Assembly (NCBI RefSeq): GCF_901000735.1
Contig: NC_081541.1
Location: 5,077,021 to 5,141,020, forward strand
DNA from: Corylus avellana
Taxonomy: Eukaryota; Streptophyta; Magnoliopsida; Fagales; Betulaceae
Direction: 5' to 3'
DNA length: 64,000 nt
The position numbers and the translations under genes were made by a program. Positions 60,400 to 64,000 of this stretch are shown here, piece after piece. A model generated the notes under the pieces. It was not told the origin of the DNA. It did no database searches and was given only the letters and a program-made list of their open reading frames with translations. The number at the start of each line of letters is the position of its first letter. The first letter of the stretch is position 1.

Positions 60400-61265
60400 A
60401 AGAATCAAGAAATTAATTAATTAGCTGTTAATTTCCAGTTTAAAAGTTAACTATATTTAATTAGCAAACCCATTGAGATTTTTTTTTTTTTTTTCCAGAG
60501 AATTCATGAATATTCCTAGATATATAGTTAGTCTCTGTAAAGGTATATATAGACATCTTTCAACCAGAAAATTATGGCGGCTATGCATATGCTGATCATC
60601 ATATGCAATAGTCCATATGCAGAATACCATTAAGTGATTTCATGTCCATGAAATAACAGAATCCCCATCCAAATTAAAGAATTTAATTATCTTGATTAAA
60701 AAAATAAATAAATAACAGAAGATTATATATATGCATCATGCATGCATGCCTATATACGTACAGTCATAAATACCTACACAAACAAGTACCAGATAATTAA
60801 ACGCATTCATGATATATATATATATAAACAACTAAATAAGGTATATATTTAGAGCATTACTCCAGGAAACCAAGGGCGACAATTCTGAGGAAGATGGGCA
60901 GAGTCATCTTAGGTCTGATTTTCCTGCGCGCAAAAAGAAGAGAAAACAAAATCAATATTCATTAAATTGATAAAGAAAATAACGTAGAAGGGAATCTAGC
61001 TAGTTCAAATATCAGTATATATATATATATATATGCGCACGTGTGAGTGAAAGAGAGAAAGAGACTTTTCAAGAACAATCGCAAAGGGAGCGATCACAAG
61101 CGTGGCAACAACATGACGATACGTGGCAAGTACGTAGTGGCTCATGCCTCGCTTCAAGGACACCAAGGAGATGATATACATTCCTGCGTAACCAAACTGC
61201 AAGGACACCATTGCCACGTAGGGTTTAGCCTTATTAATGGCTTCGGAAGACATCCCAAACGCCAT
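60160..61265 (-). CDS. UMAMIT/WAT1-related transporter alpha, copy 3 (exons 1-3)
   Basis: Exons are 61265-61066, 60923-60861 and 60276-60160. They encode MAFGMSSEAINKAKPYV to FIMAIIFR, the first EamA half with about four membrane helices. Exon 3 is alpha type (FSAAIFNMLPAI). Joined to exons 4-7 at 29549-30620 the coding length is 1128 nt (375 aa and stop), the usual UMAMIT size, with phases matching. The downstream half is missing here only because contig 4 begins in intron 3. Confidence 0.9.
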
Positions 61266-64000
61266 CGTTCTCTCTCTCTCTCTTGCTCTTACTTCTTATA
61301 ATTTGTGGCTGCCACCACCAAAACGAGAAACAGCCTTCTTATAGACAAGAAAAAAGCAAAGAGAAAAAAATAAAGAAAGAAAACCCCTTTATGCACTATA
61401 CCAACACAAGTCGAAAGCATTTCCTGTCACACTCTCTCTTGGATTCCCTTATCCATTGAATTAATACGTCCGCATTATTAATATATATTCCTTTTTTTTT
61501 TTTTCTTTTTTGTGGGTGAAAAAACACCATATTACAAACAAACTAGAATCGTCGCTGTGGATCTTTATGATGATAATAATGTTTGCCTTTTATTTATTTT
61601 ATTATTTTAATGGGAAGTGTGGGATTCGATTCATTGACCACCAAATAGAAATTAGGCTAAGTGCACTATCGTCATGCATGTGGGGTTACATATATATGTG
61701 TAACGTTTTTGGAGAGTGGCGCTATAGGTGCTACGAAGATGAGTGAGTGGGTACATACGTACACCATTTCTAAAAGATACAATCATTGGATTCGGGGATT
61801 TACTCTAATTAATGCAAGTATATCTCATTCAAGATTAATGTTAGTGCAGATGACGTGGTTAGTAGTTAATTTTCCAAACTCACTCATCAAAAAATCAACT
61901 TATATATATCTTCAGCTTCAGCTTTAGATCATATTGTGTCAAAAGCATGATAAGATTTACTGTACCTAATTTTGTCTTTTTTTTTTTTCTTTTGACTTTG
62001 ATCAATTAATTAGCTACAAAAAAAAAAAAAATTAAAAAAAATCCCAATAAATCAAACATTTTCAGTTTACTTAATTAACTAGTCTCAATTGATATTGGAT
62101 TAACGATGATGAGCTTAGCTTTTTCTTTTCTTTTTTTGCTACCCTTCGTTTTTTCTGTTAATGATATGGGTTTCATGTTATAATATATATATATAGTTAC
62201 GTTTGGAGCAAGCAAGCCAACAACTGCTCATTCCTCTCTATTAAAAAGCTTTCACGTTATGATGTCTAATCAATCATCCAAATGAAATATTCTCAGTTTT
62301 TGTACATTTTTTGGCCACCAATATATATGACAGATCGAGTAGCTAGGGAATATTTATGCCAGCCCTTGATCAGTGTTTCCAGTATTGTATTCTTTTTCTC
62401 CCGATCAAGCAAGTGTATGTGTGCAGTGTGTTTGAAAGTATATATTGCAAGATGCCTTTCCGTAGAGATATTGACCTGCATAGGAGATTTTACCGCGTAC
62501 GTTGTTAATTATTATTAGTAACCATTAAAAGATAGAGTTGGAAAATCTCCGTATTGTATAAATTGTACAATATTATTGGAGGATATTGACTTTGGAGATT
62601 CTCACCAATTGTATTCTTCTATGAATAAAAGACATGGGCCGGGGCGGGGGGACAAAGTTTCAGAATCAAAGTTGGTGCTTTCGTGTTTGGACTCCAACAA
62701 AAATCAGGTGGGAGGAATCCCACCTTACAAAATGGGATGAACAATACAGATGGGTTACATCCGGCGTGGTAGGTATGGAGCCATCAGCCATATAAAATAA
62801 TCACTTTTGATTCACTGTATATAATGGATAGATGTGGTTAAGAATCATCCACAAATTAAAAAAGAAAAAAAACCGAAGACATTCTCATCTCAATAGACTC
62901 AATTGCATGCCAACACATCATATATATCGAACATGAGTGGCATTGTGGAAATGCATTGAGCCTAAATTAATTCGGGTTTGTCTTATTCTTATTTGTAGAA
63001 AATTCTTAATTATAAATCAACTTCTAAAATTGATATATATTTTTTTAAGTTATATATTGATCAAAAAAAAAAAAACATATATTTCTCACATACTAAAAGA
63101 CACAAATCACTTTTAAAAGTTGATTAATTTGTAAGAAACTCTTTAATTATGCACAATATTAAAACCTTTAACATATAATTAATTAAGAGAAAAAACTAAA
63201 AAGTTGTATATATATATATATATATATATATTGTTTTCTTATCATGGAATTTATCATAATGGACTAGGCAACATTATGTTTGCCTAGTCCATCGATTCAT
63301 CTATTCAAAACCGGGAGGTCGTGATCAGTACAATATACATTATAGCACATTGAATCCCGACCAATAGAAAGATAAGTAATGCTTTTAGAACACTGATTTC
63401 TTCCAAACTGACCAATAGAAAAATGGCCGCCAGCTGCCTGAAAGAGTATTGAATCCCGACTCATCCAAAAAGACATTTCTCATCACTTACGTCACCAATT
63501 GGACCTAATAGTACTTCTGCCATGCATGCATTAAGCTTTGTCTGTGACATGTTCTTGGGAAGGAACCAAATAACAAAAAGACATGTGGACTGGAAAAAAC
63601 GAGTTAGAAAGGATTGACATATCTTATCTCTCCAAGTGACGTGGTTTCCGAAAAGGGAAACTAACAATATTTCCTCTTGGTCAGAACCCAATAATTTTTG
63701 TTCACCATTTTACTCCAATTAACAAACTAGCATCTCAAGAAGAAACTTTGAAGCATTCACATTAATTAGCTTCACCAAAGTTGTTCAAAGACAACAAATC
63801 ATCCCCCCTCACCCTCACCATTTTGCTGAAATTGTTTTATGTGTCAACGGTGCTCAGCAAATTTGCTTGTGAGTGTAAAATAATAATCCCCACATTAGAA
63901 ATATACAAGAAGTATGAGTTATTAATAGAGTATTGTTGGGCTCAAATCTATGAGTTTAAGGTTTTGAGTTGTGTAGCGTCTTAACATACTATATTATGAA
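61266..64000. repeat. 5' flank of transporter alpha copy 3, near-identical to 52712-55446
   Basis: Starts with a (CT)n run at the ATG, a probable 5' UTR, then AT-rich DNA without recognisable genes up to the window edge. It is collinear with contig 3 at a constant offset of 8554. Confidence 0.9.

Noticed and set aside
1..64000. CRISPR arrays, bacterial operons, rRNA or intact tRNA genes
   Set aside because: Looked for and not seen; the tRNA-like boxes found belong to SINEs with A-rich tails.

Overview
This window is nuclear DNA of a woody eudicot plant. Genes have many short exons with GT-AG introns, introns are AT-rich, and the intergenic DNA carries tRNA-derived SINEs, MITEs, LTR retrotransposons and LINE tails. 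The SINE and MITE styles recall Fagales or related trees, but that is only an impression. All exon structures were worked out by hand from splice signals, reading frame and remembered protein families. No search was run.

Left part (1-27.4 kb), ordinary gene space. A truncated nepenthesin-type aspartic protease lies on the minus strand at the left edge. It is followed by TFB4, the p34 subunit of TFIIH (plus, 11 exons, 296 aa), then a conserved coiled-coil protein of unknown function (minus, 6 exons, 270 aa). A HIRIP3/CHZ-type histone chaperone (plus, 9 exons, 488 aa) is divergent from it, with 436 bp between the two start codons. Last comes a ChaC-type gamma-glutamylcyclotransferase of the GGCT2 class (minus, 8 exons, 189 aa). 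The order histone chaperone, GGCT2, UMAMIT transporter resembles Arabidopsis At1g44780-At1g44790-At1g44800 as I remember it.

Right part (27.4-64 kb), a repeated and assembly-damaged UMAMIT (WAT1-related, EamA-type transporter) cluster. Three runs of exactly 100 N (30812-30911, 50666-50765, 59959-60058) separate four contigs that repeat each other. Two transporter types, called alpha and beta here, are spread over five incomplete copies. Contig 1 ends inside alpha intron 3. Contig 4 begins at exactly the next base when both are aligned to the alpha copy in contig 2, so 1-30811 joined to 60059-64000 would give one intact 7-exon transporter gene of 375 codons. The 29 kb between them may be an alternative haplotype, a real tandem array, or a misplaced scaffold piece.

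Contig 2 also carries a 5'-only copy of the GGCT2 gene (exons 1-2) and a deep transposon nest at 33123-43027. The nest is a Copia element, cut off at its 3' end, that has taken in a non-autonomous LTR element, two solo LTRs and a hAT-like element. One of the solo LTRs holds another hAT-like element. Most of these insertions have visible target-site duplications. A Mutator-like element with very long terminal inverted repeats (45166-46749) sits in the duplicated spacer. No CRISPR, operon, rRNA or intact tRNA gene was seen. I found no new molecular system. The strongest observations are the scaffold inconsistency, the crossover-like exon 1 of one transporter copy, and the datable transposon nest.
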